Positions 1 to 5,240 are shown, counted from the first letter of the stretch. The stretch is DNA of 6,452 nucleotides from Deltaproteobacteria bacterium (GCA_003647525.1 QMMZ01000120.1:1-6452); one strand, 5' to 3'. Notes: a model not told the origin generated them from the letters alone. Made by a program: numbers and translations.

Positions 1-1
1 T

Positions 2-79
2 ATAGGCCGTCTGTTTAAAAAAAGAGGCTATGTTCATACATGCTCAGGTGGGGCCAATGATTGTTCCTGTGATCAATAA
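2..79 (+). CDS. Possible C-terminal end of an unidentified protein (partial, cut by window edge)
   Basis: A reading frame open from the left edge gives about 25 residues ending at a TAA, with a basic stretch (RLFKKRG) followed by a Cys-rich tail (HTCSGGANDCSCD). Three Cys and a His within the last 15 residues could suggest metal binding, but I do not recognise the family. The opposite strand is also partly open here, so the call rests only on the composition of the tail. A gene lying mainly to the left of the window is the simplest reading. Confidence 0.25.
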   Translation: MGRLFKKRGYVHTCSGGANDCSCDQ

Positions 80-236
80 TTCATCTATAGTGCCTGAAAA
101 AAAGCCGGGACAACAGTAATATTTGAAATTCCAATTGCCTGGCATCAAGTATTGCTGTTATTGGAAATACCTTGATCAATTTATTCAGCTTATCAATATT
201 GTGTTTTTTCTTAATCATGATAGCAACAAAGCAATA

Positions 237-279
237 TTTCCTTGAAAATTCAAGTTATTAATATGAATTTTCAAGGAAA
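237..279. repeat. Perfect 16-bp inverted repeat, 11-nt loop
   Basis: The left arm TTTCCTTGAAAATTCA (237-252) is the exact reverse complement of the right arm (264-279), separated by AGTTATTAATA. There is no T-run directly after either side, so it is not a standard intrinsic terminator. It could be an operator-like palindrome, a transcript-end hairpin or the remains of a mobile-element end. No gene next to it fixes its role. Confidence 0.6.
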
Positions 280-904
280 CAATAAGTTGTAAACCAACAA
301 TCCTTAAATTGTATGCATTCACCTTTTTTAAAAATAAAAATCAATTAATTTTGGTCATTTGCAGACCAATGCCTCCATATGGTAAAAAAGATTTGATTCC
401 TAAAAAACAAATAGTAAAAAATTTGAAACTGAAAATTTTGTTGATACCAGATGTGAAGTTCTGAAGAGTTTTCAAAAAGAGAACACTAATGGAAGAGCGT
501 TTTATCGATTGTTGCCTTCACACGCCTAAATATACCAGAGAAACTATTTGCAACAAATCGATAAAATGTATGAACTGGATTGGCGTAAAAATTGGATAAA
601 AATTAGTGAGAAACTTGTGAAAGGACGCAACTTTCTTTACTACGGGTATTGTATGTTCCTTACAAGTGCCGCGACCGACGTATACGCCCATCTAAGTAAG
701 CGCAAAGTTTCAACTGGTTTCTTCCTTCCAGTCACAAAAAAATGGGAACGCGACTGGCGAATTTCCTCGGACTTTAACAGTATCTCAAACCAGTAAAAAG
801 AGATTATATGTATAGATTTCAAATGTCAGATCATCTTTAATAAACTTCCGCGAAGCGGTTCAGTTCTAGACATAGGTGTCGCCTTATTGCATTCCAAAGT
901 TTTA
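280..904. other. Gene-poor, AT-rich stretch with possible decayed coding remnants
   Basis: No intact gene can be supported here. On the plus strand, frame 369-599 reads as one polypeptide interrupted by a TGA at 462-464. It runs from MPPYGKKDLIPKK, through MEERFIDCCLHTPKYTRE (ATG at 489), to MNWIGVKIG and a TAA. A second frame, 548-796, starts with TTG and has no convincing RBS (82 residues, no recognised domain). The frames overlap at 548-599 and may be pieces of one gene broken by a frameshift. The opposite strand (640-822) is also open, so even the coding strand is uncertain. A short hairpin CCGCGAAGCGG lies near 849-859. Nothing else recognisable was found. Confidence 0.3.
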
Positions 905-1135
905 CTAACTTTCAGATGGGTTTAGTCCGTTAACCCTTCCAATTACAAAGGGTGTGCATTGAAGACCTGTACTATTTTTCTTCACTCACAGACATTCTGT
1001 TTTCAGTAATGCCCTTGCATCTGTTGGCGTTATCCTTCCGTCCGGTAACGGCAGATTTTTGTTCCGGTTTACCACCAGAACTTCAGTAAATGCACCATGC
1101 CAGGCACACGTAAGGTTTGAAACTCCTTCTCGATT
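905..1135 (-). pseudogene. Degraded coding fragment, unidentified, with in-frame TGA
   Basis: Read on the minus strand, 49 codons (1135 to 989) give a protein-like sequence including TCAWHGAFTEVLVVN and LPLPDGRITPTDARALLKTE. This is followed by a TGA (988-986), and then VKKNSTGLQCTPFVIGRV in the same frame to a TAG at 905. The frame has no good start: it begins after a TGA at 1138-1136, and protein-like sequence (NWQNRYTIAKYGEI) continues upstream in another frame, which indicates a further frameshift. The VKKxSxGxxCTPFVI segment resembles, from memory, the C-terminus of the short proteobacterial proteins that the 1273-1569 remnant also resembles, with a Trp expected where the TGA lies. The LPLPDG part is not recognised. 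This looks like a decayed gene or a mosaic of two. Confidence 0.4.
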
Positions 1136-1272
1136 TCACCATATTTCGCAATTGTATATCTGTTTTGCCAATTGGAGTAACCATGCCGGTTTTCGAAAAA
1201 GAACACTATATCTGAACAGGACGTTGCTTAAAGCTGAGGGAATTATTGGCTAAAATATGAGGCTTTCCAATT

Positions 1273-1569
1273 TCATATGGCACCTTGATCTACCGTTAAA
1301 ACTTGTCCATGGATTATCGTGATTGTTCTCACCATGCTTGAAATACTTGCTTGTTCTTCGATAAACCGGATCTCTTTAATATTAAATTCGTAATAAAAGG
1401 TGTGTTCACTAAAAGGATCTGCAACAAGAATAATTTGATTCTTTTCATGTGGATGTCTTTTAGGAGAGCCATAGAATGAGCAACAGGTATTTCTATCTCA
1501 ATCCAAATTTTTTATGTATTTTTGAAGTTCAAGACTGTCATTAAGCCCAAGAAATTTATCTGTCGTCAT
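1273..1569 (-). pseudogene. Small conserved protein remnant with TGA at codon 24
   Basis: A strong ribosome binding site (AAGGAG, 1582-1577) lies 7 nt before an ATG at 1569. The frame reads MTTDKFLGLNDSLELQKYIK..., meets a TGA at codon 24 (1500-1498), and then stays clearly protein-like: CCSFYGSPKRHPHEKNQI, then ILVADPFSEHTFYYEFNI, then KEIRFIEEQASIS. The next stop is at 1275-1273. The 'SPKRHP..kn.iiLvaDPfs..t.yYEF' pattern resembles, from memory, short (about 110 aa) deltaproteobacterial proteins often labelled Ppa-like or hypothetical. In those the TGA position would be Trp (LDWDR), so a TGG to TGA mutation is likely. The last 20 codons lose that resemblance, which suggests a further frameshift or replacement of the C-terminus. 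Selenocysteine is the less likely alternative. Confidence 0.5.
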
Positions 1570-1629
1570 GAGATCACTCCTTGATTAGAGCTGTGCTGGA
1601 TAAATTAATATCCTTTAATAATAAGGTTT

Positions 1630-1671
1630 AATGGGCACCCATTTTAAATTTTTAAAATAGGGGCGCCCATT
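1630..1671. terminator. Long interrupted hairpin, terminator-like
   Basis: An outer 11-bp stem (AATGGGCACCC at 1630-1640 against GGGCGCCCATT at 1661-1671, one A-C mismatch) continues after a 2-nt bulge into an 8-bp A/T stem (1641-1648 with 1651-1658). On the plus strand it is followed by GGAC and seven T (1676-1682), which suits rightward termination. It also lies downstream of the minus-strand gene ending at 1699, where the trailing sequence is only moderately T-rich. It may work in both directions. Confidence 0.5.
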
Positions 1672-1698
1672 GGACTTTTTTTATTCTGTTTTAGGTGA

Positions 1699-1872
1699 TC
1701 AAAATTCTGGTTGATTTTCAGGGATAAAATCATCTGTCATATCGATCAGTTGATCAATATCCATTGCGACATCAGATAAACCATCATAATTATTGTCACA
1801 CCCACAAACAGAACAGACGCTTGTGTGGGGAGATAACAATATTCCGCATTCCATACAAAAGTCTTTAGACAT
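1699..1872 (-). CDS. 57-aa double-CxxC (zinc-ribbon-like) small protein
   Basis: The start ATG (1872) is preceded by a near-perfect Shine-Dalgarno AAGGAGG (1884-1878) with 5-nt spacing, and a TGA ends the gene at 1699. The 57-residue product has CMEC at 6-9 and CSVCGC at 20-25, a spacing typical of a small zinc ribbon ('C-x2-C-G ... C-x2-C-G'). An acidic C-terminal half follows (many Asp/Glu; DIDQLIDMTDDFIPE). It has no signal peptide or membrane segment, so it is probably cytoplasmic. It has its own promoter (1952-1979) and lies 140 bp beyond the end of the J-protein, on the same strand. The metal site is inferred from the Cys pairs. I know no specific function; a regulatory or protein-binding adaptor role would fit but is not shown. 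Confidence 0.75.
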   Translation of the reverse strand: MSKDFCMECGILLSPHTSVCSVCGCDNNYDGLSDVAMDIDQLIDMTDDFIPENQPEF

Positions 1873-1951
1873 TGCTTCCTCCTTTTCAAGAATTTAATAT
1901 TTAAGTCAGATTTGCACAGTTAAAAAGTTCAAATCCATAAAAACTTAAAAA

Positions 1952-1979
1952 AATATAATTTCATATTTTATCGTGTCAA
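1952..1979 (-). promoter_or_regulatory. Sigma-70-type promoter for the 57-aa zinc-ribbon gene
   Basis: On the minus strand there is a perfect -35 TTGACA (1979-1974), a 16-nt spacer and a -10 TATATT (1957-1952, 5/6 to TATAAT). Transcription would start near 1945 and give a leader of about 70 nt before the ATG at 1872. It suggests that the small gene is expressed independently of the J-protein gene upstream. Confidence 0.55.
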
Positions 1980-2012
1980 GAGCATACGTTCATTCCGCTA
2001 TAATGGTTAAGT

Positions 2013-2519
2013 CTATAGCATTTCACTAATACGAAAAAGCACCGTCAGATATAAATTTTTGATTCCATAATAATCCAGCGGTTTTCGAACTACATGATTA
2101 TCTGATATGCCTGATGGAAAACTGACAATAACCGGAAACTCTCCAGATAAAATACCGTTCCCATTGCATCGCCAGCATTCGTAAACACCTATCCAGCCTT
2201 GTCCGGAACAGGAAGGGCACGTTAATTCTGTAGGGAGAGCAACATTAATTTGTCCGCCCCGAAATGCCTGGCCGGGTGTTAAAGTTATAACAACATTGAG
2301 ATTCTCTCTTGGTCTACTTTTAGGTTGAGAAGTCTGCCTGAAATTGTTGAATATTCTGTCAAACAATTTATCAAATGACGGTCGATACGAATGAAAAGAG
2401 CGAGTAAGGCTTTCTGTCCCCAAGTCTGTCGGCCCTTCCTGTTCAGGTATTAAAGGTTCAACTCGTCTCCTCAGTCCAGATCTTATTTTTTCTCCATATC
2501 GAGGCTTGAACTTTTTTTT
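2013..2519 (-). CDS. DnaJ-like protein, zinc-finger and C-terminal part (separate frame from its J domain)
   Basis: This frame is open from the A9 run (2520-2512) to the TAG at 2013. It lacks a credible start of its own (a TTG at 2423 has clear coding sequence before it), so it is the downstream part of the J-protein. It reads KFKPRYGEKIRSGLRRRVEP, then a linker, then NLNVVITLTPGQAFRGG, which is DnaJ C-terminal domain I. An inserted zinc finger follows, with only two of DnaJ's four CxxCxGxG motifs (CPSCSGQG and CWRCNGNG; Cys 170, 173, 184, 187 of the joined 237-aa protein). It then runs to ...YLTVLFRISEML, so domain II and the dimerisation region of classical DnaJ are absent. Such short J-proteins are known beside sHSP genes in deltaproteobacteria. 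The expected role is client binding and delivery to DnaK. Whether it is made depends on a -1 frameshift or slippage. Confidence 0.75.
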   Translation of the reverse strand, partial: KKKFKPRYGEKIRSGLRRRVEPLIPEQEGPTDLGTESLTRSFHSYRPSFDKLFDRIFNNFRQTSQPKSRPRENLNVVITLTPGQAFRGGQINVALPTELTCPSCSGQGWIGVYECWRCNGNGILSGEFPVIVSFPSGISDNHVVRKPLDYYGIKNLYLTVLFRISEML

Positions 2520-2725
2520 TGATTTAGAACCTCAAGGTCATGGGTCTGTCGTTTAATCGGATCCGACAGTACAGAATATGCCTCCTGAATCGAAAGAAAC
2601 GGAGAATGGTTTTTTCCGAAGTGATCTGGATGATATTCTTTGGCCAGTTTTCGATATGCGTCTTTGATATCACCCAGTGTCGCTTCTGAAGTAATTCCTA
2701 AAACAAAGTAATAATCCTTGGGCAT
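2483..2725 (-). CDS. J-domain (DnaJ-family co-chaperone), N-terminal part of a frameshift-split gene
   Basis: The ATG at 2725 follows AGGGGGTG (2738-2731), a near-match to the full anti-SD complement. The 80-residue product has a complete J domain over about residues 3-62: DYYFVLGI, helix II DIKDAYRKLAKEYHPD with the HPD tripeptide at 32-34, and helix III FLSIQEAYSVLSDPIKR. The HPD motif stimulates DnaK ATPase. In this frame translation stops at TAA 2485-2483, soon after an A9 run. The -1 frame continues without stops into the zinc-finger/C-terminal part, giving a 237-aa protein. A J-domain-only product would still be able to act on DnaK. It follows the 37-aa ORF by 103 nt and probably shares its promoter (2965-2993). 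Confidence 0.85.
   Translation of the reverse strand: MPKDYYFVLGITSEATLGDIKDAYRKLAKEYHPDHFGKNHSPFLSIQEAYSVLSDPIKRQTHDLEVLNQKKSSSLDMEKK
2512..2520 (-). promoter_or_regulatory. A9 slippery run joining the J-domain frame to the zinc-finger frame
   Basis: In the sense (minus) strand codons CAA AAA AAA AGT (residues 69-72 of the J frame) contain nine consecutive A, including the heptamer A_AAA_AAA in the zero frame. A -1 shift here continues as K-F-K-P-R-Y-G-E-K and stays open to 2013. A GAGG sequence about 9-11 nt upstream of the run resembles the stimulatory Shine-Dalgarno of bacterial dnaX-type -1 frameshift sites. Loss of one A from an original A10, by mutation or base-calling error, would give the same picture. 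Confidence 0.5.
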
Positions 2726-2828
2726 AATATCACCCCCTGATAAAAATTCTTCAATTGAACAATATCAAGATTCATTTTAGTTAATGAAGATCTTGAAATG
2801 ATAAAATCATTTTTTCCATTTACCGCTA

Positions 2829-2942
2829 TTATTGAAATCCTTCCATACATTTCCCCTTTTTAAACGTTGTCCTAACCGATTGCATCCCTTTTAGTGTATC
2901 AAATGTACGATTTGCATTTTTAAATTTAAAATTGTTCATCAT
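2829..2942 (-). CDS. 37-aa basic small protein, upstream of the J-protein
   Basis: The ATG at 2942 (a second ATG follows directly) has AAAAGGAG at 2957-2950 with an ideal 7-nt spacing, and TAA ends the frame at 2829. The peptide is strongly basic (Lys/Arg at about a quarter of positions), has a single Cys at 32, and begins MMNNFKFKNANRTFDTLKG. It shows no signal peptide, membrane helix or known domain. A promoter with TTGATA-N17-TATTTT lies just upstream. It would be the first gene of a minus-strand operon with the J-protein, divergent from sHSP 1. It may instead be a leader peptide. The case rests on RBS, promoter and placement, not on homology. Confidence 0.45.
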   Translation of the reverse strand: MMNNFKFKNANRTFDTLKGMQSVRTTFKKGKCMEGFQ

Positions 2943-2964
2943 TTCGGTTCTCCTTTTAATAGGA

Positions 2965-2993
2965 AAAATAGTTTGCCTGCATTACTTTATCAA
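2965..2993 (-). promoter_or_regulatory. Promoter for the small basic ORF and J-protein
   Basis: On the minus strand there is a -35 TTGATA (2993-2988, 5/6), a 17-nt spacer and a -10 TATTTT (2970-2965, 4/6), followed about 8 nt later by the AAAAGGAG of the 37-aa ORF. It is back-to-back with the sHSP 1 promoter, leaving about 30 bp between the two -35 elements for shared regulation. No CIRCE or clear sigma-32 box is seen. Confidence 0.4.
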
Positions 2994-3022
2994 TAAAAAA
3001 TTTAAAAGTAATGAAAATTATA

Positions 3023-3050
3023 TTGACATCATATTTTTTATGTCTATGTT
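3023..3050 (+). promoter_or_regulatory. Sigma-70-type promoter of the plus-strand sHSP cluster
   Basis: There is a perfect -35 TTGACA (3023-3028), a 16-nt spacer and a -10 TATGTT (3045-3050, 4/6). A start near 3057 would give a leader of about 70 nt before sHSP 1, containing a hairpin and an upstream ORF. The -10 is not the CCCCATNT form of sigma-32 promoters. Confidence 0.5.
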
Positions 3051-3068
3051 GGTTTCAAAATTAAGTCG

Positions 3069-3091
3069 GAGGTTAGGATGAGCTTAACCTC
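3069..3091 (+). promoter_or_regulatory. Leader hairpin covering the SD of an upstream ORF
   Basis: GAGGTTA (3069-3075) pairs perfectly with TAACCTC (3085-3091) around a 9-nt loop that contains an ATG (3078-3080). The stem would hide the GGAGG (3068-3072) that serves this ATG. It sits in the predicted 5' leader of sHSP 1, 35 nt upstream of that gene's start. A temperature-sensitive leader structure is possible. The SD of sHSP 1 itself (3111-3118) is outside this stem. Confidence 0.4.
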
Positions 3092-3146
3092 AAAACCAAA
3101 AACAACTATAAAAAGGAGACGGAATTATGTTTACAAGAGTAAGTGA
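3078..3146 (+). CDS. Possible 22-aa upstream ORF overlapping the start of sHSP 1
   Basis: The ATG at 3078 has GGAGG at 3068-3072 with 5-nt spacing. The frame encodes 22 residues, very basic (MSLTSKPKTTIKRRRNYVYK...), and ends with TGA at 3144-3146. That is 20 nt inside sHSP 1 in a different frame. If translated it would couple to, or interfere with, sHSP 1 initiation. Codon evidence is lacking at this size, so it is a regulatory candidate, not a confirmed gene. Confidence 0.3.
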   Translation: MSLTSKPKTTIKRRRNYVYKSK

Positions 3147-3573
3147 CATCGACAGAATGTTCGGGGCCATGGATCTGCTCCAGAGCAGAATGGGCAGACT
3201 TTTCAGTAATTTTGACAAGTCATATCTTTCTGGGCCTGCTTTCACCTTGACATCTAATTCACCCAAAACCAATCTATTGGAAAATGGTGATAACTTTGAA
3301 GTCCAGGCTGAAGTCCCCGGCATATCAAAAGATGACCTAAACATTAAAATCCAGGGCAATTATCTTGAAATCGGCGGTAAACGTTCTGTGGACACCCCTG
3401 ATGGGTACAAAGTTCATAGAAATGAAAGAGGTGGCAGTACCTTTTCACGCAGCTTTACACTGCCTGCCGACGTAGATGCAGAAAGGGTTGAAGCCAAAAT
3501 GAAAGACGGTATTCTGTACTTGACACTACCGAAGTCAGAAACTGCCAAGCCCAAGCAGATTACAATTAATTAA
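3127..3573 (+). CDS. Small heat-shock protein 1 (Hsp20/alpha-crystallin family)
   Basis: This is an ATP-independent holdase that binds unfolding proteins in the cytoplasm, usually as a large oligomer. The 148-aa product has a Phe/Met-rich N-terminal arm (MFTRVSDIDRMFGAMDLL), an alpha-crystallin domain at about 47-137 with FEVQAEVPGISKDDLNI, the signature VEAKMKDGILYLTLPK (DGIL at 127-130), and a C-terminal I-x-I anchor (ITI, 145-147). The start follows AAAAGGAG (3111-3118) with 8-nt spacing. It is first in the plus-strand cluster, 35 nt ahead of sHSP 2, with which it shares an almost identical C-terminal segment (LPKSE-AKPKQI). Its N-terminus closely matches that of sHSP 4, so those two are duplicates of one gene. 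The family assignment is secure; which clients it serves is unknown. Confidence 0.96.
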   Translation: MFTRVSDIDRMFGAMDLLQSRMGRLFSNFDKSYLSGPAFTLTSNSPKTNLLENGDNFEVQAEVPGISKDDLNIKIQGNYLEIGGKRSVDTPDGYKVHRNERGGSTFSRSFTLPADVDAERVEAKMKDGILYLTLPKSETAKPKQITIN

Positions 3574-3608
3574 TAATGTAACAGGGTAAAATTGATTAGG
3601 AGGTTATC

Positions 3609-3995
3609 ATGAAAGAAAGAAGAGATATTGCTAAAACAGAAGAAAAAAACATCGAAAAAACAAGCGAGCTAAGATCAGCTATTCCGGCTGTTGATATTTA
3701 TGAAAATGAAGATGAAATCCTTCTACATGCTGATATGCCGGGCGTTCGAAAAAAGGATGTCTCAGTGAATATTGACAATGGCACCTTGTCATTGTCCGGC
3801 GTGAGAAAGTTTGAAACAAAAGGGGTTTCAACCTGGAAGGAATTTTCTGATGTTGAATACATCAGAAGTTTTTCAATACCCCAGACAATTGAGGCTGAAA
3901 AGGTTGAGGCGGAACTAAAGGACGGAGTTTTAAAACTGCATCTGCCCAAATCAGAAGCTGCCAAACCCAAGCAGATTGAAATCAAGGCTGCTTAA
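3609..3995 (+). CDS. Small heat-shock protein 2 (Hsp20/alpha-crystallin family)
   Basis: This 128-aa Hsp20 starts at an ATG preceded by AGGAGG (3598-3603) at 5 nt. The N-terminal arm is short and charged (MKERRDIAKTEEKNIEK), unlike the hydrophobic arm of sHSP 1. An alpha-crystallin domain follows at about 26-115 (AVDIYENEDEILLHADMPGV; DGVL at 105-108), then the I-x-I tail motif (IEI, 123-125). Separate N-terminal arms but near-identical tails suggest that sHSP 1 and 2 form a co-expressed pair that can co-assemble, like IbpA/IbpB. That is inference. It is 35 nt after sHSP 1 and is followed by a strong hairpin at 4011-4045, which may lower or separate expression of the genes behind it. Confidence 0.95.
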   Translation: MKERRDIAKTEEKNIEKTSELRSAIPAVDIYENEDEILLHADMPGVRKKDVSVNIDNGTLSLSGVRKFETKGVSTWKEFSDVEYIRSFSIPQTIEAEKVEAELKDGVLKLHLPKSEAAKPKQIEIKAA

Positions 3996-4010
3996 AAGAT
4001 TTTTTTTAAA

Positions 4011-4045
4011 AGCACTGTCCCCATTTAGCATATGGGGACAGTGCT
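4011..4045. repeat. Perfect 14-bp GC-rich hairpin between sHSP 2 and the coiled-coil gene
   Basis: AGCACTGTCCCCAT (4011-4024) and its exact reverse complement (4032-4045) flank a 7-nt loop. Eight T (4000-4007) come before it and no T-run follows, so it is not a typical rightward intrinsic terminator. The GGGGACAG core recalls dispersed REP-like palindromes linked to RAYT transposases (from memory). It could act as an mRNA 3' stabiliser or attenuator within the operon. Confidence 0.6.
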
Positions 4046-4074
4046 CCGAAAATTACATTATGGAGGAAGATAAA

Positions 4075-4389
4075 ATGAAACTGTGGGATAGAATCACACG
4101 AGGAATGGAAGCTGGTTTTGATGCAGCTATTACTGCTGTTCATACCATTACCGAAAAGGCGGGGGAAAGCATCGAGATTACACGTCTGAGAAGAGAAAAG
4201 GCAAGACTTGAAACGGAGCTTACCCGACGATTGGCTGAACTTGGAAATGGTGTTTATGAAAAAATATCGGCTGATCGTCTTAATGACATAGCTGAAAAAC
4301 TTGGGATCAAAGAGATGTTGCTGGAAATTGCCGAAAGCGATGCCCACATGGTTGATATAGACCAACGCCTCAAAAAAGAAATTGGATGA
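4075..4389 (+). CDS. Coiled-coil protein of unknown function in the sHSP cluster
   Basis: I chose the ATG at 4075, which has GGAGG (4062-4066) 8 nt upstream. The open frame reaches back to 3976, but that would run through the hairpin and overlap sHSP 2, and an ATG at 4060 has no RBS. The 104-aa product starts with an amphipathic segment (MKLWDRITRGMEAGFDAAIT). A charged heptad-like helix follows (about 33-58, ITRLRREKARLETELTRRL), then a second helical region with many Glu/Lys. No signal peptide, Cys or catalytic motif is seen. Similar small proteins occur beside stress genes in deltaproteobacteria. A scaffold or membrane-surface role is possible but not shown. sHSP 3 begins 48 nt downstream. 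Confidence 0.8.
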   Translation: MKLWDRITRGMEAGFDAAITAVHTITEKAGESIEITRLRREKARLETELTRRLAELGNGVYEKISADRLNDIAEKLGIKEMLLEIAESDAHMVDIDQRLKKEIG

Positions 4390-4437
4390 AATCGAAAAGA
4401 AGTAGGTTTGAGATTAAAATAAAAACGGAGGTGGATT

Positions 4438-5001
4438 ATGAATATCAAGAAATTTGCACCTTGGAACTGGTTTAAACAGGAAGAAGAACAAAACGGCACT
4501 AACGTGTCAGTGCAGCGTAACGATGCCCTATCACAATATCCTAAGAGTGGCTTGGCAAACCCTATGGCTCAGTTGCATCGCGAAATTGATGGGCTTTTGG
4601 AAAACGCTTTTCGAGGATTTGGGCGTGCCCCTTTCCGCTCTGATTTTTTCACTCAACGTACCGCTGAAGGTCTACTGAAACCGCAGGTGGATATCGGTGC
4701 AACTGGCAAGGAATACTCTATTACCGTTGAGGTGCCGGGGGTGAGCGAAGAGGACGTTAAAGTAGAGATCTCCGACAACACCATGTCCATTCATGGCGAA
4801 AAAAAGCAGGAAAAAGAAAAAAAGGACAAAAACTTCTACAAGGTTGAGCGTTCCTACGGCTCCTTTCAGCGAGTTCTTTCCTTGCCGGAAGATGCTGATC
4901 ATGATGATATCAAGGCAACTTTTAATAAAGGTGTTCTGACCATCAAGGTGCCGCGCAAGGCTTTACCGAAATCCGATGTAAAACAGATTAAAATTAAGTA
5001 A
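4438..5001 (+). CDS. Small heat-shock protein 3 (Hsp20, longer N-terminal arm)
   Basis: This 187-aa Hsp20 has a GGAGGTGGAT-type RBS just before its ATG. Its N-terminal arm is about 80 residues, with Trp/Phe-rich MNIKKFAPWNWFKQEEE and then MAQLHREIDGLLENAFRGFG, the helix common in the longer bacterial class. The alpha-crystallin domain (about 81-174) contains YSITVEVPGVSEEDVKVEI, a Lys/Glu-rich loop EKKQEKEKKDKNFYKVERSY, and NKGVLTIKVPR. The tail ends with I-x-I (IKI, 184-186). It is clearly of a different subfamily from sHSP 1, 2 and 4, so the cluster pairs two lineages of holdases. No strong terminator follows, and the yfdX-like gene starts 86 nt later. Confidence 0.96.
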   Translation: MNIKKFAPWNWFKQEEEQNGTNVSVQRNDALSQYPKSGLANPMAQLHREIDGLLENAFRGFGRAPFRSDFFTQRTAEGLLKPQVDIGATGKEYSITVEVPGVSEEDVKVEISDNTMSIHGEKKQEKEKKDKNFYKVERSYGSFQRVLSLPEDADHDDIKATFNKGVLTIKVPRKALPKSDVKQIKIK

Positions 5002-5087
5002 AGGCAAAAAGCCCTGACAAATACAAAGTTGGGGCTTCCAAACCTATATGAATACACGAATATTAATACATAAATAAGGGGGTTGTT

Positions 5088-5240
5088 ATGAACAAAATAA
5101 CCATGAAATGCATTGTGGCCCTTTTTTCTATAATGCTTCTGCTTAGTGTAAATCCTTGCTTTGCTACTGACAAGGAGAAGGCTATCACACCTGAAACACA
5201 ATCGCAATCAACCCAGGAGGTGCAATCTACTGTTAATTAA
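5088..5240 (+). CDS. Signal-peptide part of the YfdX-family gene (frameshift-split)
   Basis: The ATG at 5088 has AAGGGGG (5076-5082) 5 nt upstream. The first 26 residues form a clear type I signal peptide: a basic start (MNKITMK), a hydrophobic core (IVALFSIMLLLSV), and a likely cut after NPCFA. A polar linker follows (TDKEKAITPETQSQSTQEVQ), and a TAA at 5238-5240 ends the frame at 50 residues. Removing one copy of a 4-bp tandem duplication (5235-5242) joins ...STVN directly to SKTDEN... of the YfdX body, so this is the true N-terminus of that gene. As it stands it would give only an exported 24-residue peptide. Confidence 0.75.
   Translation: MNKITMKCIVALFSIMLLLSVNPCFATDKEKAITPETQSQSTQEVQSTVN

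Noticed and set aside
85..218. Minus-strand frame from ATG 218 (MIKKKHNIDKLNK...)
   Set aside because: No RBS, about 45 residues and no recognisable domain; the surrounding sequence looks decayed.
1059..1253. Plus-strand 64-codon frame
   Set aside because: No RBS and no domain; the opposite strand carries more protein-like fragments in this stretch.
1997..2019. GCTATA/TATAGC inverted repeat as terminator of the J-protein gene
   Set aside because: Only 6 A/T-rich base pairs, overlaps the stop codon and has no T-run.
2013..2423. Independent gene for the DnaJ zinc-finger part starting at TTG 2423
   Set aside because: Clear coding sequence in the same frame continues upstream to the A9 run, and there is no RBS at the TTG.
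2796..2812. AAATGA/TCATTT hairpin after the 37-aa ORF
   Set aside because: Six weak base pairs without a T-run in the minus-strand direction; expected by chance in AT-rich DNA.
4011..4045. CIRCE element (HrcA operator)
   Set aside because: The AGCACT...AGTGCT ends look similar, but the spacing and inner bases do not fit TTAGCACTC-N9-GAGTGCTAA, and it is not at a promoter.
3976..4074. Upstream extension of the coiled-coil gene
   Set aside because: It would overlap the end of sHSP 2, run through the 14-bp hairpin and lacks an RBS; the ATG at 4075 has GGAGG at 8 nt.
5005..5038. AAGCCC...GGGCTT pairing after sHSP 3 as terminator
   Set aside because: Short stem, loop of about 17 nt and no T-run.
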